NCBI GenBank assembly: GCA_963930645.1
Contig: OZ005652.1
Coordinates: 265,259,856 to 265,323,855, forward strand
Length of the DNA: 64,000 nucleotides
Reading direction: 5' to 3'
Source: Salticus scenicus
Taxonomy: Eukaryota > Arthropoda > Arachnida > Araneae > Salticidae
Part shown: positions 1 to 12,884 of the stretch, piece by piece
How positions within the stretch are numbered: the stretch's first letter is position 1
How the letters are laid out: the number at the start of each line of letters is the position of its first letter
The notes under the pieces: model-generated
Databases searched by the model: none
Told to the model about the DNA's origin: nothing
The model's input: only the letters and a program-made list of their open reading frames with translations
Position numbers and translations under genes: made by a program

Positions 1-1900
1 TAAAATATTTTAACACAAAAATATGTTATGATTCTTCTATATTATTTAGTTCCCCTATTTACAGTTTCTTTTATTTTGTTAAAATATATATATATATTTC
101 AAAATGAGAAATTTTTAAAAATAATTCTCGTTCATTATTTTTTGCTTAAATTTAATGATATTTATGCATTAACGAATGGCAAAATTTAAGTGTTAATGAC
201 GTAATTATTTGCATCGATTTAAACACTTAAGGTAAAGTTTATCTCTTTTATATTTAAATATTAAAAATATTTTCTGCATATATTTATATCTTTTAAGCAG
301 TCAGAAATATAATATAACTCAAGTCAATATTTACCATATTTTACCTCAAGGTTTTCATCTATTCTTGCTTTCTTTCTTTTTTTTTTTTTTTTTTAGTGAC
401 TGATCGATACCCAGAACGCACATGAATATTTTCCATGAAAACATGAAGAATTCCGTCGTGTATTTGACAGGTACTTTTTTCCGGACAACTTCCGTGTTAC
501 TCTAACAACGTTTTCATTCATTTTGTTATGTACAACACAATTTTCCCGTTCAATAGAAACAGGAGGAGTTCTGAAACATGTTGTTTGTAATTTATCGTGT
601 TATAGATTATTTTTTCCCCCTAAGGAATTCACATGTTAGTGAATAACTCTTTTAATTAGTGTATTAAAATATTTTAAGGAAAATACAGTGAACTATACCA
701 TGATAGATAATTTATGTACCATTAATTATAACACCAATTTCCTACCTATAATCCGCGTATTATATGTTTAAAAAACTTTATTTTTCTTGTTATGTGGATT
801 ATACAGTTATGAAAATTTTATTCCTATACCACTCTGAAATTATCAATAAATTTCCTTAGGGCAAATATATATTTTTCCAAGAGCAGAAGATGACACCAAA
901 TGATTAATTCTTAGTGTACACGTGAGAGAAAAGATACGTTTTATTCAAAAATTTCAACAAATAATTTACTTTTTTTTTCTTCCAAAATAATCATAGTAAT
1001 GATAACAGGCATTATGTAGAAATTAATTACAATATACAAATAATAACGATTAAAAAACTATCGACTAGAATGTTTTTTCCAATTTTCGCATGATATTAGT
1101 TTTTTTTTTTTTTTTTTTTTTTAAGGCCACCAAAGAGAACGATTGGATCACCAAGTTCTTGCGGATCACATGAGTTTCTTATTAGAAAGACTTTTTACTT
1201 GTGAGTTATAAGCTGTTGCGTGTTATCCGATGTTTTCTTTCAAAAATAATATGAAAATCACATCAATGGATTGTACGCTGTCGCGAATTATGGGCAGGAA
1301 ATTAGGGTAGTTTATAGAAGACTAATAATATTTAAATAGGAGAATTTCATCAGTAATTATGATTCATTGTAAGCAACAATTTGACATTCTTCTTGTTTAG
1401 TAAGTCAATTTGCATAACTTTATTCATCCTAGTACAGTCATGAAGTGCGTATCTATTTTTAAGGGGATTTGACACCACTGAAGGTTTCATATAAAAGTTT
1501 ATATTTCCATTTAATATTTATAAATTGAATAATACTAGGTTTGTTCGATAAAATACATATTCAGGCAACATTTCTCATGGTTTCTGATATACTTTTTACA
1601 AATTCAGAATCTTTAAATTGCGTTATCTCAGTTTGAATTTTTTCATGAATTCGTGATCTTCAAAATGCTAAACCTTCTAGAGATCTTTAATAAAAGACCA
1701 AATTTTCTGGATATTTTATAGAACGTACTTAAAAGAATTATGGATGGATTTTACAATATCTTTAAAAGAAAAAATATTCAAAATAAAAATATGACAAAAA
1801 TCACTTTTTTTTGCAAATCTTTACATAGGCACATGGAATTTTTATTTTTTTCCTAAAAACTAATTAACAAATTAAGTAAATTCTATTAAGGCGGTATTAT
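1..1900. other. AT-rich non-coding DNA, no gene seen
   Basis: No reading frame of protein-like composition is seen on either strand. The stretch holds homopolymer runs, including a T-run near 377-395 and a 22-base T-run near 1100-1122, and otherwise unremarkable AT-rich sequence. I see no TIR pair or tandem repeat that I can support. Confidence 0.6.
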
Positions 1901-1959
1901 TGAGGCGGTATATATTTTTTTCCTCAGTGCAGAGATGTATACTGAAAAAAAAAAAAGTA

Positions 1960-2375
1960 CCACTTTCCTCTAGAACGAATAAGTGGTCATTTTCTAAATC
2001 CCTAAACTAGAAATATAGATTTCCGAGCTATGCGTATAAGCCGAATAAGCTGAATAGATGAAATGATCGAGAATTTCTAGTCTATACTTTTCTAGATGGT
2101 GAAACAATATTTTGAATCCTTTTTATTGCTAGAAATTCCCGCTTGATTTTCTAGAATTGGGTTATAAACCAAGATTATAGTTGCTATAACTCATATCTTG
2201 TATTCGCATCTGTTTGTAAAGAATTTTAAATAAGTTTGACCTCAATAATATAGGCAAACACTCTAGAATTCTAATATAGGTTGCTAGAACTCGCTTTCAA
2301 AGGGTACTAGAATTTATAAGGATGACATGGAACTATTCTTATTAGGGCCACAATTTAGATTCTAGATGTCAGTTA
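1960..2375. repeat. CTAGAA/TTCTAG-rich patch between two CCTCAGTG copies
   Basis: The motif CTAGAA or its complement TTCTAG recurs about ten times in roughly 400 bases (for example near 1968, 2009, 2074, 2130, 2150, 2263, 2284, 2308 and 2362). The sequence TTTTTTTCCTCAGTG occurs on both sides, near 1916 and 2380. TTCTAGAA resembles half of a heat-shock element, but no regulatory role is shown. The patch may be a decayed tandem repeat inserted in, or flanked by, a duplicated short sequence. Confidence 0.4.
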
Positions 2376-2393
2376 CAGAATTTTTTTCCTCAG

Positions 2394-2500
2394 TGTAAAT
2401 TTTCATTGTGAATATTTTCTAAATTAACTCGTCAATACCTTCAAAACGAATGATTGAAAGATGCCTGTGTGATAATTTGAAGCAAGGGCAACAAAGTTAT
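2394..2500 (+). repeat. Dispersed repeat R6, copy 1
   Basis: This copy matches sequence at about 40,420-40,520 (same strand) and, inverted, at about 52,075-52,265, 56,335-56,420 and 62,335-62,650. The shared core reads as a region around CTCGTCAATA, then AAAACGAATG, then GTGATAATTT. It is non-coding. The family is not recognised. The copy ends near a CA-rich stretch at 2515-2530 and a poly-A run at 2533-2557. Confidence 0.55.
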
Positions 2501-2559
2501 CAATTGTTTTCACGCACACACACACATACATTAAAAAAAAAAAAAAAAAAAAAAAAATC

Positions 2560-3780
2560 ACTGTTTAAATTTATATAGGTCAATATAGACGGAAGCTCTG
2601 TTGATGGCTAAAACATACTAGTTAATGTTCCCCCCTATAGTTAAAAGTAACCATCCAAAAATATTTCAACTTAATTAAGATTTTTCTTTGAGTATAGTTA
2701 TAAAAATGTTATCAAAACTTTAAAAAATATAGTATTTTTATCACAAGTTTAAGTAATTCATTTCTAATGATAGAAGATATTCATAAAAATCACAGAAATC
2801 ATAACACAACTGATTATGCGACATAAACAATTTAGATTTAAAATTGGAAGCAGTTTCCAATGTACGTTTAGGAATAACTAAATCACTAACATGGAATTTC
2901 TAAATTATCTTTGTTTCAAAAATGTTTACATTTCAGTCAATCTTTATAAAGAAAATCGTAATAAAATTTCCTTTGTGAGAATAGTTTGTAAAACCTGAAA
3001 TAAATTTCTATGTTTCAGTTTTTCGATAATACAAACAGGAAGAAAAAAAAAATCATTCTAAAAGAGAAAATGACTTTTTCGAGTAAAGGAAAATGTAACA
3101 GGGAAGAAAAAAATAGTTTGCCATTATACATAAATTTTTTGATTCAATGTCATTGATTTTCTTTAAAAAAATACCTCGAAATTCGTTATATCTCTGCAAT
3201 TCTTCAAACCATTCTTTTTTCCCCCATTTAGTAAATGAGGTGACATTATTTCATATTGAACTCAAAAGAATTGGAATGATAGAGGAATTCATTTTTTGTC
3301 TTTCTCTTTCTATCTATTGTGGAACACAATATGATCGTAGATAAGAAATAATTGAAAATAGTCTTTTTCCCTTCAATTGAATCCTTTTTTCGATCAATAA
3401 TCCATTTTGGGATGAAATATAATCTCCAGAGGTGTATATTATAACCCCGATATTTCTTTCTCTTCCGAAATTCAATTACACTATGGTCATACAAGAAAAA
3501 GCGTCATAATGTGGAAATTCCAACGTCTCTCTTTCTTCATCTGGTTGTAAATAGAAATGTGTTTTATCCGAATACTATTTAGTCCAACCAAATTAAACCT
3601 GCACTTATAAAAGGCAAAAGGTAAAAAAGAAAAGATTAAGTTAAATTTATGAGAAGAAGAGCGACAAATTTATGTTGATTGCCGGATTATTTAAATAGAG
3701 ACAACCGTCTAAAAGAGTAAATTGCTTTGTTTTAAAAACTTTCTTTTACGTTTTTTATTATACCCCCTCCGTCCTTCCCC
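2560..3780. other. AT-rich non-coding DNA, no gene seen
   Basis: Short open frames of 65 and 82 codons overlap on opposite strands near 3147-3494, but their composition is that of translated AT-rich DNA and they match no family I know. No other structure is supported. Confidence 0.55.
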
Positions 3781-3789
3781 CCTCCGAAT

Positions 3790-4290
3790 ATATGATAAAC
3801 AGAGTATTATTCTTGGATACGAATTTTCAAATGAGATTTTTGCTATAATTATCTGTTTTAAGCAGCCCTAAATCCAAAAATTAGGTTTTTAGTGGTTGCC
3901 CGTGTATTTGTCTGCGTCTATGTGAGTCCTTTATCATCATAAAATAGAAACAAATATTAGTAGAAGTTAAAACTTAGGTATTGTAAATCTGTAATATATT
4001 GGTATTAGTTGAAACTTTTTATTGAGATCGGACAAATGATGCATATACAGGGACATACAAAAGAATTGAAATATATAATATTAAGCCTAAAAAATACGTT
4101 ATTACAAATTTTTCGTGGGTACATTTTAATATCTTTATGCTGTACTAAACAAAATGAAAATTTAAATATGTATTTTACATGCACAAAAGTATGTTTCTCC
4201 TAGAATATTTCTTGAAATTATTCGCTGTTCGTTTACAGGGCCACACAAAGACAAACGGGTATATTAGGCTTAAGATAGAAAATGCGTAAA
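3790..4290 (-). repeat. Dispersed repeat R1, partial copy (minus)
   Basis: Read on the minus strand, this segment matches the middle and right part of the R1 copies at 19.5-23.1 kb. Shared blocks include the TTTTTGGATT-type block, the block after GTTGAGATC, and the block ending in ACTAAACAAAATGAAA. A 64-codon open frame at 4009-4203 is an accident of this repeat: the same peptide pieces occur in the R1 copy at 20,408-20,689. Confidence 0.6.
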
Positions 4291-5390
4291 ATTGCTTTTT
4301 TCAAGTTGTGATGTGAGTTTTTTTATGTGATAGATTTAAGAACACTGTGTGATCTGTATACAATTCGGAGTCAATATACAGGTCTACTCACGATTAATCA
4401 AATAAGTTTCAAAGAGTGGTCTAGGCGAAAATTCTTTAAATAATTTGAAAAATTTTTCAACATATGTTAACCGAAAAATAACTGAAGCTAAAGAGTTTTA
4501 TCAGTGATTATCACGACTGGCCGAAAACCTAACATTGCCTTATTTGGTCTACAGCACCCAGAGATTGACACGTTATACCAAAAATCCCAGATTAAAATTT
4601 TTTCCTAATCACTTTTCGCGGTGGTCCGAAGTTAGGCAGACCACCTTAACTAACGTAGTTCCATAATTCTAAACGAGTTAATATTAATCACTTTCTGCTG
4701 TTGATCAAATAAATTTGCACTTTTTATAGTATAATAGTCGTTTTTTTAGGGTTAATATATCAATCTAAATGTCTATTTTGACGTCATGCTGAAAGTGTAC
4801 ATAGATATATATTGTATAACATGGTTTGTGGGGGCAAAATACGAGTGCATAGCGGCGTAGAGCGCAGTGCGAAAGCAATCTTAGCATTAGTTCGTAAGCC
4901 AGTACGGGTCAATACTTTGCTATCAGAATAGGGTAGTATTGCTTCTACATACACAAAAAACTTATAATGATTGACTATGACCATTATAAATAGTTCTTTC
5001 TGATATCACAGTAACTGGTTAGGAATAATACTCATTGGATATATTTACACGGAAATTTGTCCTACGAAGTTATATTAAAAATTACGAAAAATAAAAGTAT
5101 GGTAATCTCAATTTCACTGTACATTAGTTCTTGATCCAGATTTGCCATAGAATTTTTATCATGTATAGACATGGTGAGGCATCATTCCATAAATGGTTAA
5201 AATTATTTATTATCGTTAAAAACGTTTAAAACAACCAAACACCGAGAGTCGGAAATTTTTATGAATCCAATATTTTCTTTCTATGAATCTAGAAAAAAAC
5301 AAAAATACAATGAATAGAATACCATTTTTTATAACTTTATTGGCAATGATGTGTTAATTGACAGCTAACATATTAAGCATACATACACAT
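4290..5390. other. Non-coding DNA with a small GC-richer pocket
   Basis: No gene is recognised. The part at about 4,840-4,915 is richer in GC than its surroundings and gives a 66-codon minus-strand frame (4784-4984). I see no motif in it. Confidence 0.45.
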
Positions 5391-5394
5391 ATAT

Positions 5395-5671
5395 AGTCTA
5401 TCTCGATTATAACGTCATCCAAGGGGACGAAATATTTCGGGCACTATAGCCGAGTGACGTAATAAGCAAGTTGGATTTAAAAGTAATTGAAATCGCTATG
5501 TGCAATTAACATCAAAACAATTTGATAATATAGTTATTAGAAAATATATCAGAATGTGATAGTTGTATGAAACACAATTAAAGTACCTTACAATTTTTTT
5601 TCCAAAGAAAGAACAAGTCTTCAGTATAATTAGCGTCCATTGGTAACCCATGCACCAACCGGGAAAATACG

Positions 5672-5716
<45 letters not shown>

Positions 5717-5760
5717 GGGGGGGATCGCTGGAACGATAAAAAAAAAAGAAAGTTTAGAGG

Positions 5761-5802
<42 letters not shown>

Positions 5803-6111
5803 GAAACACTAGTCTTACCATCTTCTTCTTCAGAAATCTAATTCTCCAGAAAACTGATTGAACGATTTTTATAAGAAATTGTAGTTAAAGATTTGATATG
5901 ACAATTCAATTTCGATTTTTCTTATCTCTAGGAAAATTAGCTTCACTGATAATCCGCTCTCCGATTTGGGCAAACAAATAAGAAATATAATTACTTGAAA
6001 CAAGTCAGTGTATCTACACTACGAATAATTTTTTCAATGTGACCAAAGGAATTCAGTCATCCAGGTACTATTTCATAATTTAAAAAATGTACTTTTTTTT
6101 ATAAATAGTGG

Positions 6112-6156
<45 letters not shown>

Positions 6157-6660
6157 TATATGTATATATATATGTATATTATATACATATATTATATACA
6201 TATATATATATGTATATATATATGTATATTGTTTTATGAAAATATCCTCTTTGTTCCCTATCCTTTATAATGAAGCCAATATAAAAATATCTGGCCCCTT
6301 TCTCCGAAATTTTCCTGCTGGTACCCATGTAATATATATAATGTTTATTAATATCAAAATTATACATGATTAATATAATATATGTGTTGCTTTCTCAAGT
6401 ATTCAATACTTAAAACAAATTAATATAAAAAGCAACTCTATCTTGTGGTTTTAAATTTGTTTTCTTCTCGAAAAGGATAAAATAAGCGAACAAATCTGAT
6501 TTAGATTTGACGTTAAAACTGCGTTCATATGATATTATAAGCAAGCTGTGTTTACATTGAAGTCTATGAAAGATTAAATAAGACAAACATTTTTGACGTT
6601 ATAAGCAAATTGACGATATAACAGAGAATACTATAACCGAATTCAACTCATGTATATATC
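5395..6660. repeat. Decayed repeat with recurring ATAAGCAAG motif, homopolymers and (TA)n
   Basis: A motif close to GACGT-ATAAGCAA-TTG occurs near 5,451 and 6,592, and a related ATTATAAGCAAGCTG near 6,535, all in the same direction. Between them lie a T-run (5,679-5,703), a near-pure G-run (5,704-5,724), a 37-base T-run (5,763-5,799) and a (TA)n tract (about 6,115-6,235). This could be a decayed MITE, but no terminal repeat pair is secure. Confidence 0.35.
6115..6235. repeat. (TA)n microsatellite with interruptions
   Basis: Alternating TA for most of 120 bases, broken by CATATA and GTATAT steps. Confidence 0.9.
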
Positions 6661-7149
6661 TCTCTCTCTATATATATATGTAATACTAGCTGTACCCTGC
6701 CACGCTTTGCAGTGGCTCATTGTGGTTGCATAAATGAGAAATGAGGAACAAAACAAAGCATACGTTTCATAGAAGTTTAATTTTGCAATACTTGTGGGTA
6801 TACAAAATTTTTTGTTATTCCATTGTCTGCGTAGTTATAAAGGCTATCTGGTTTGCCGAAACGGGAACACGCAACATGCGTTTGTCCATGTGAGAAGCAA
6901 TCATTGTGAAGCAATCTGCTTCACAACGGTGTCTATCGACTCATATGGAATTTCCTCACTTCGAATGCTGGATTGAATAACATTATTAAGGTGATAGACA
7001 TTGTAGTGACGCCATCAAAGCTATTCTCTGGTAGATTATCCTAACTTACCGATGATGGGTTAACCTTTTGTCCAGAGGTACGACGCTGGATTTCTATCAC
7101 GATGGTCCAAGGTTAAAATACAACCTATACACACACACTTCCTTCATTG

Positions 7150-7970
7150 GTGAACATGGACGCTCCTAATCCACGGTTTATTAACTTCGCTCACACGCAC
7201 ATCCTTCAACATCTTTATTCTTCGCGGCAAGGATAGCTCGTTCACTGAGCCAATCGTGATTCCTATAATTAATATGAATATTAGGAAATACTTTTTCGAT
7301 CAGTTCTTCTTTCGATGTTACTAAATTACAAAAAATATCAGGAACTGATATTCGTCTTGACGTCCTCGGCTGACTGATCGTTCTGCAGCTGGACACGCAT
7401 ATTCGTGGTCAACTGCAATGTACTTTACGTGTCGCCACAATGTTGATTATTTCAGGCAAGCATTTATTTCGTCCGCTAGTGTCGATCGAGAAATTACAAG
7501 CAATGTTTGCCTAAAATCTTTCACCAGCAATATCAATGGATTCCCGAATGGTTGAACGTTTTCACGCAAATCTCGCAACGATCGATCAAGAGCTTCAAGC
7601 GATTTTTTATGTGCCATCGTGCATTCATCCCAAACAATGATTTTATATTTTTGTAATACTTTACCCATACCGGATGCTTTTGAAATATTGTACGTGGGAG
7701 TCTCGATGATTTGCATGTTCAGTGGCAACTTCAAAGCTGAATGAACAGTCCGTCCACCTGGTAACAATGTCGTAGCTATTCCAGACGAAGCGAGAGCTAA
7801 GGCTAAGTCATTTTTCGATCGAACCGTTGCCAGAATCAATCTGATAAGAAATGTTTTCCAGTTCCTCCTGGCGCATCCAAGAAGAAGGTTCCCCCAACTC
7901 CGTCATTTATCATTTGCTTTATGCGATCATAAATGCCCCTCTGTTCACGCTTTAATTTGGGAATGATTGG
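7150..7970 (-). pseudogene. Helitron Pif1-like helicase remnant
   Basis: Pif1-like helicase domains unwind DNA during rolling-circle transposition. On the minus strand the remnant starts with a segment containing FFLDAPGGTGK (Walker A near 7,855-7,869). It continues in another frame as a 130-codon stretch (7,839-7,447) with SKNDLALALASSGIA, then VWDEC (Walker B, near 7,620-7,637), then DFRQTL. A further piece at 7,181-7,396 contains NLVTSKEELIEKVFPNI and NYRNHDWLSERAILA, typical of the same protein further on. One A appears to be missing inside the Lys-Thr codons of Walker A, which shifts the frame; other breaks follow. It cannot encode an active helicase. Identification as Helitron-type rather than cellular Pif1 rests on these phrases and on the element ends around it. 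Confidence 0.9.
7449..7472. repeat. 24-bp sequence repeated inside the Helitron, copy 1
   Basis: The 24 bases are found again, identical and in the same direction, at 8,444-8,467. The core is TTTCAGGCAAGCATTT. Copy 1 lies at the end of the helicase fragment; copy 2 lies in non-coding filler. Confidence 0.85.
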
Positions 7971-8729
7971 ACGTTTGACTGGAGATCACCGGTGTTGTAA
8001 CTCTATTCACGGTGCAAATCCACATTAAATGATGCAGTCGCAGCTCGGGTGGGTGCTGGCTTACCCAATTGACTAAGAACTTTATTTGAAATAGCTAAGC
8101 ATTTGTCTTACATTTATCAATGCTTCGTTGTAAATGCCTTCTGTAAATCCCATGGTCATATTGGCATTTTCTAGGCGTACTCTATGAAAAATATATGCGA
8201 TCGATATCTTTCCCATAACTATGTGGGAGATGAAGGGAAGCACGTGGTCAATATAACTGCAAATAATGCGCGAATTTGGTTTGGATATGCAGTGTTACCC
8301 GCGTCATTAATAAATATATTCCACTGTTGGTCGTAACTTCCTATGGCTCTCACAGCTCTAGATTGAAAAAAAAAATGAGAGATAGGACAAAAAGTTTAAT
8401 AACGAAAAATTTTCATCTTGAAATGGCCAAAAAAATTCATGGCATTTCAGGCAAGCATTTATTTCGTTAATAGAGCATACACACTTTCGTCTCTTACGAT
8501 GTTAACATTACTGACGGAAAGAGAAACAGTTGAGAAGTATTTACTTTTAAAGATAGGTATAGTCCGAGATATGAAAGTTTGAGAAAAAAATAATTACGAC
8601 AAGAAATCACAAAGCGTAACAGGCTAAGAATCCGACTACATAAATATTAATCGCAACAGGACATTTCGGAACAAAAATGGGAAAGTTATTTCCTTTTCTA
8701 AAAATCTAAAAATTTTATACAGTTGTCAT

Positions 8730-8960
8730 TCATCGAAAATCAAACATTTTTAACTATCACGTGCTCATACATTCACAAAAATAAAAAATTGAAACATCAA
8801 CATTATTTTTCTTTTCTTTTTTTACTGAGCCACGCGCTGACTATAAAATTTTTCGAAATCAAATATTTTTAATTACCGCGTGTTCATACATTCACTAAAA
8901 TGAAAAAGTAAAACATCAACATTATTTTCCTTTTCATTTTTCACTGAGCACTTGCTGTAT
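8730..8960. repeat. Two-copy tandem repeat, period about 120 bp
   Basis: Two adjacent diverged units share, in order, TCGAAATCAAA-like, CATACATTCAC (near 8,768 and 8,888), AACATCAACATTATTTT and CACTGAGC. They lie in the left (5') part of the Helitron. Confidence 0.75.
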
Positions 8961-9201
8961 AAAATAAATGGTAAACATAAAGCAATTTTGCAATGTCAAA
9001 ATGGCCGGTTTCCTGGTACACTGCTGACCTTTAAAAAAGCTGTTTTCTCGCGTTCGTGGGTATGTTACTGACGTGAAAAATAAATAAAAACAATCTTTGA
9101 AGTGAGTTGTATATCGTGTCAAAACTTGAGATCAATCAGTACAGAACATTTTGAGTTTTTGAGCCGTACACAAACCAACTTAACATTTTTATAGATATAG
9201 A

Positions 9202-10568
9202 TATATATATAATAAATATTAAAACGTTTCAATTATATATTTACACCAAATCATACTTAAGTAAGTATATGCTTTGATGCAACAGACTGGATATATTTTT
9301 TGTTATTTTGTTTTGTGTGTAACTTTTTAATGATACTGCATTAATACCAAATCTCATTATTGCAATTAATTATCATGTTTCCTACAAACACTTGACATTT
9401 AATTTGATTACAGAAAACTGGACTAAAATATCTGACTAAAGATACCGCATTATTATATTTGTAGTAAATTTATTTTATATTGTATGATCGAACCTGTAGT
9501 TCGTGAGTATTGATTAGTTAATGTAGTAATTTTTAACATGCTTAATGAACTGGGCACCACTTCCCAATATTAAATAAAAATATTCTTACAAAAATATATT
9601 GATTTCAAAATTTTCGGATAAATATTATTTTTAAATTTTCTTTTTACTGTATACCTTTCACAGTTTCCTGCATCAGGAAAGAAGATTCAATACACTTAAT
9701 AGAAAATAAAAATGATGCTAAATCGAAAAGTGATAGGAAAGTTTTTCTTTTTTAAATAATATATATTTTTAAAGCGAATGAAAAACGAGCATGAAAAAAC
9801 CTTTCTATATACTTTTGCATGAAATATGGTCAAAAATTCTTTCGCCATATTATGGAATGTACTAAGTTCTATCTTATCTTACGGAGCAAATCTATTTTGC
9901 TCTGTTTTATCTTTTTTTTTTTCTGTTTTATTTTTATTTATAAGAAAATATCAATAAAAAACGAATTTTCGATATAAGTTTTTTGAGACTATATCGATTT
10001 TTTGATTCCCATGAAGTAATATTTTTATATCCATTGAGCATTGAATGATTTTTATAATTTTTTAAAAATGTGATTTTTTTTTTCTTTTTCCGATTTTTAT
10101 GAAAGAACATTACGTAAATATATTTTTATGAATAAGAAGAATTTTTATTCAAACTTTTCAGAAGAAATCTGTTTCAAGTTTGAATTAAAAAAAATTCACC
10201 TTTGTAACTTTGCAAAGGTATTATTGATAATGGTAGCTAAAAAAAAAAAAAAAAGAGAGAGAGAGAAATGGCAACGTAATATGAATTAAGTATAATTCAG
10301 GTGAGCATGATACAGATAATTTTCTGCAAAATAATTATTTCTGTCTTTCAGTATTGCAATGATTTTGTTTTCAACATACGCCGAAGGAAAAAAAATCATT
10401 GCTTTAACTCTAAAGTAATTTTCGACACTACAGGGACATTGTCCCATGGAAAATATTTCCGACGTCTATACAAAGAAAACTGTATAAAAGCATTTCTTAA
10501 ACGCATTCAGTATACAAAGATTTATATATTTTGAAAACAATCTATGAATTTTATGCATTTTATTATTA
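9202..10568. other. AT-rich non-coding DNA, no gene seen
   Basis: No gene, TIR or tandem array is supported. A 77-codon frame at 10,301-10,534 shows no known motif. An A-run followed by (GA)n sits at 10,240-10,266, and a similar one at 10,680-10,704. Confidence 0.55.
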
Positions 10569-12185
10569 CTTTCTTCCCCCGTGGCAGAAACACGGCGACA
10601 CGGCGACAATGTCGCAGAAACAGAAATGTTCTTGCAGAAAGATTTTACTTAAGTCAAATAAATTTTGCCATTGTGTTTAAAAAAAAAAAAGAGAGAGAGA
10701 GAGAAACTTAAAGAATGGTTCATAAACTGTTCTGCAGAACAAATTTTCGTTTCTGCAGATACGATCGCCTCAATCATGAATAAGGAGAGGAGATAAATCG
10801 GATGTAACTCACTTGGGCTAGCTTTGATACAGCATGCATTAGCGATTCGTGATTCGGTGTATCGACACATTTCACTGGTAACAACTTCACATCGGAACTT
10901 CATTTTCGTGTCTTCAAACTAGAGGTCTGCACCGGCCGAAATTTTCAATTTGCTCTCGGGCCGGGCCGGGCTCGGGCTCAATATTTTTGTGTGTACTCGG
11001 GCCGGGCCGTGTCGGCTCGAATCTTTTTCTATATTCCTCGTTAATCAAGGAAAAAGGAAAATGATAAAACACTTTTTCAGTCATTTATTTTACATAATTT
11101 TACAGTCTGGTGTGGCACATAAAATTTTATTTTGTTAAAAAATATTTGTAACTTCAATTTCATTGCCTATCAGCTTGCCTGTTCGCGATCTGATTTTCCA
11201 CAAATATTTTAAACATGTCTCGAAGTTAATATATTTTATTTAAAGTAATATTAGATGGTTTACTATTCAAAATAGTATGCTTGTCACTACTAGTTTGCAC
11301 ACTTGTACAAACAAAAGAAATTAGATACGTACTGTGTATAAAGCTTTGTGTCCTATTGTCTGTAGAATTTAGATGGTATGAAGGCTATAAAAATCCTTCC
11401 ACTGTAACTTTTCCTCTAAGGCTTCTTTTTCTTTTCTCCGGGGCGCATATTTACTACCTTTACTCGAGTTTAAACGGGGACGCAGTTCGATGTTGCTGAT
11501 TGGTTAATACCTTTTATGACGCAATGATTCTCCTCTGACTATAATACTTAGCTTAAATCAGTAATAATCTACAATATTCCTCTCGTTTTGTGAGAATAAA
11601 TGAATTGAATATTTGAAAGAGTTTTCTAATTGTATTTGGAAAACAAAGTTTTCTTCTGAAAAATTTAAATTTGTATTTTGCCATATTAAAATTGTGACAG
11701 ATAAAATTACTCTAATAAAAGTAATTCTGAAAAAGGAAAATAGTGGCGCCATCTATATTTTTCATTGATTTTTAATTATTATGCAATCTTTTTACTTTAT
11801 TTTATTTTTAAATCCCCCCCATTTTCCTAATTAATTTAGGTTAGAAGTTCGTAGAACTTTCATGCAAATTCCCTAAACATATTTTTAAACAATTCTTCAA
11901 CAGAAATGTTCTTAAAAAAAGGGGGGGGGGATTTATTTATTTTTTATATTAAGAAATAATATGTATATATATGTTAATTTATATTGAATTATTTATTCAT
12001 TTAAGTAATTATCATTTTTATTTATTGAGCATTTATTTTTATCCCCAAAAATACATTTTACTTTTGTTCTTTTATAATAATCAAAATAACAACATTTAAA
12101 AATATTCAATATATATATATATATATCTTTTTTTCGAACTTAAGAAGAAATAAAATAATAATTTTTATCGTTTTATTTACATTAA

Positions 12186-12192
12186 ATAAATA

Positions 12193-12232
<40 letters not shown>
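12186..12232. repeat. (TAA)n microsatellite
   Basis: About thirteen TAA units followed by an A-run. Related (AATA)n and (TAA)n tracts recur at 13,410-13,440, 13,560-13,580 and 13,965-13,996. Confidence 0.9.
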
Positions 12233-12233
<1 letters not shown>

Positions 12234-12653
12234 CCTTTCTGCAAATTTGATTTGAAAAATAAATAATTATTTGTAGTACTAAATACCTTATTAATTTAAT
12301 GCACAAAAATGAATAAACAATTGATTATCATTTAAGGAATTGCTTATCCATTAAAAGTCCAAATAATATTTTTTAACCCTTTAACGTTCACTACTTAATT
12401 TATTTTAAAAATTGCTAAACTAATTTTAAAAATGGCTTTTAGACACATAGCTGATCATAAATATTTAAAAAATAAAAAATTAGCATTGTTCCTTTTCGAG
12501 AAATTTTCGGTTTGAAACATCTGTAAGTAAACCTTATTAAATTCAAATAATATTTAATTTAATAAATAAATCACTCTATAAGTAAACATTATCGACAACA
12601 AAAACTCGTAAAAGTTGCATAGATCCCAACATTTCAATTTATTCCGGAGTATT

Positions 12654-12884
12654 TTAACCCTTTGCGGCGCAAGGTAATTCGGATCATTTTAATTACACTG
12701 CCACCGGAATTTACGTACATAATTAAAATAGAAGAAATTTTAAATTTTCACGTTAAAAAAAGGGAATTTTCTGCTATGTAATAAATGTAAATTTTTGCAA
12801 AAAAAAATTCCGGGATGAGTTTTTGCACTTGAGAATTAAAATTAGGTGTTCCATCAACGGGAACACTGCGACTGAAAGGGTTAA
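12654..12884. mobile_element. TTAA-flanked MITE, piggyBac-like
   Basis: TTAA lies on both sides (12,654-12,657 and 12,881-12,884). The inner ends are CCCTTTGCGGCGCA and, on the minus strand, CCCTTTCAGTCGCA. TTAA targets with CCC-starting ends are the piggyBac signature. The body is 223 bp and non-coding. Its right half resembles sequence at 38,690-38,760 and 62,480-62,551, so it is a small family. The isolated end TTAACCCTTTAACG near 12,374 may be another fragment. Confidence 0.75.

Larger units (their letters stand above)
6686..9201 (-). mobile_element. Internally deleted Helitron (minus strand)
   Basis: Read on the minus strand, the 5' end begins TCTATATC near 9,201 and the 3' end finishes in CTAG at 6,689-6,686 with a T following, as expected for a Helitron CTRR end inserted between A and T. 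About ten bases before that end is a hairpin with arms GCCAC and GTGGC (6,699-6,716), the usual Helitron 3' hairpin. The element is about 2.5 kb; autonomous Helitrons are several kb longer, and no Rep (HUH) domain is visible. It carries a decayed helicase at 7,150-7,970 and a two-copy tandem repeat at 8,730-8,960. The exact 5' base is uncertain because TAGA repeats there. Confidence 0.75.

Noticed and set aside
4784..4984. 66-codon minus-strand frame in a GC-richer pocket
   Set aside because: No motif and no related copy found.
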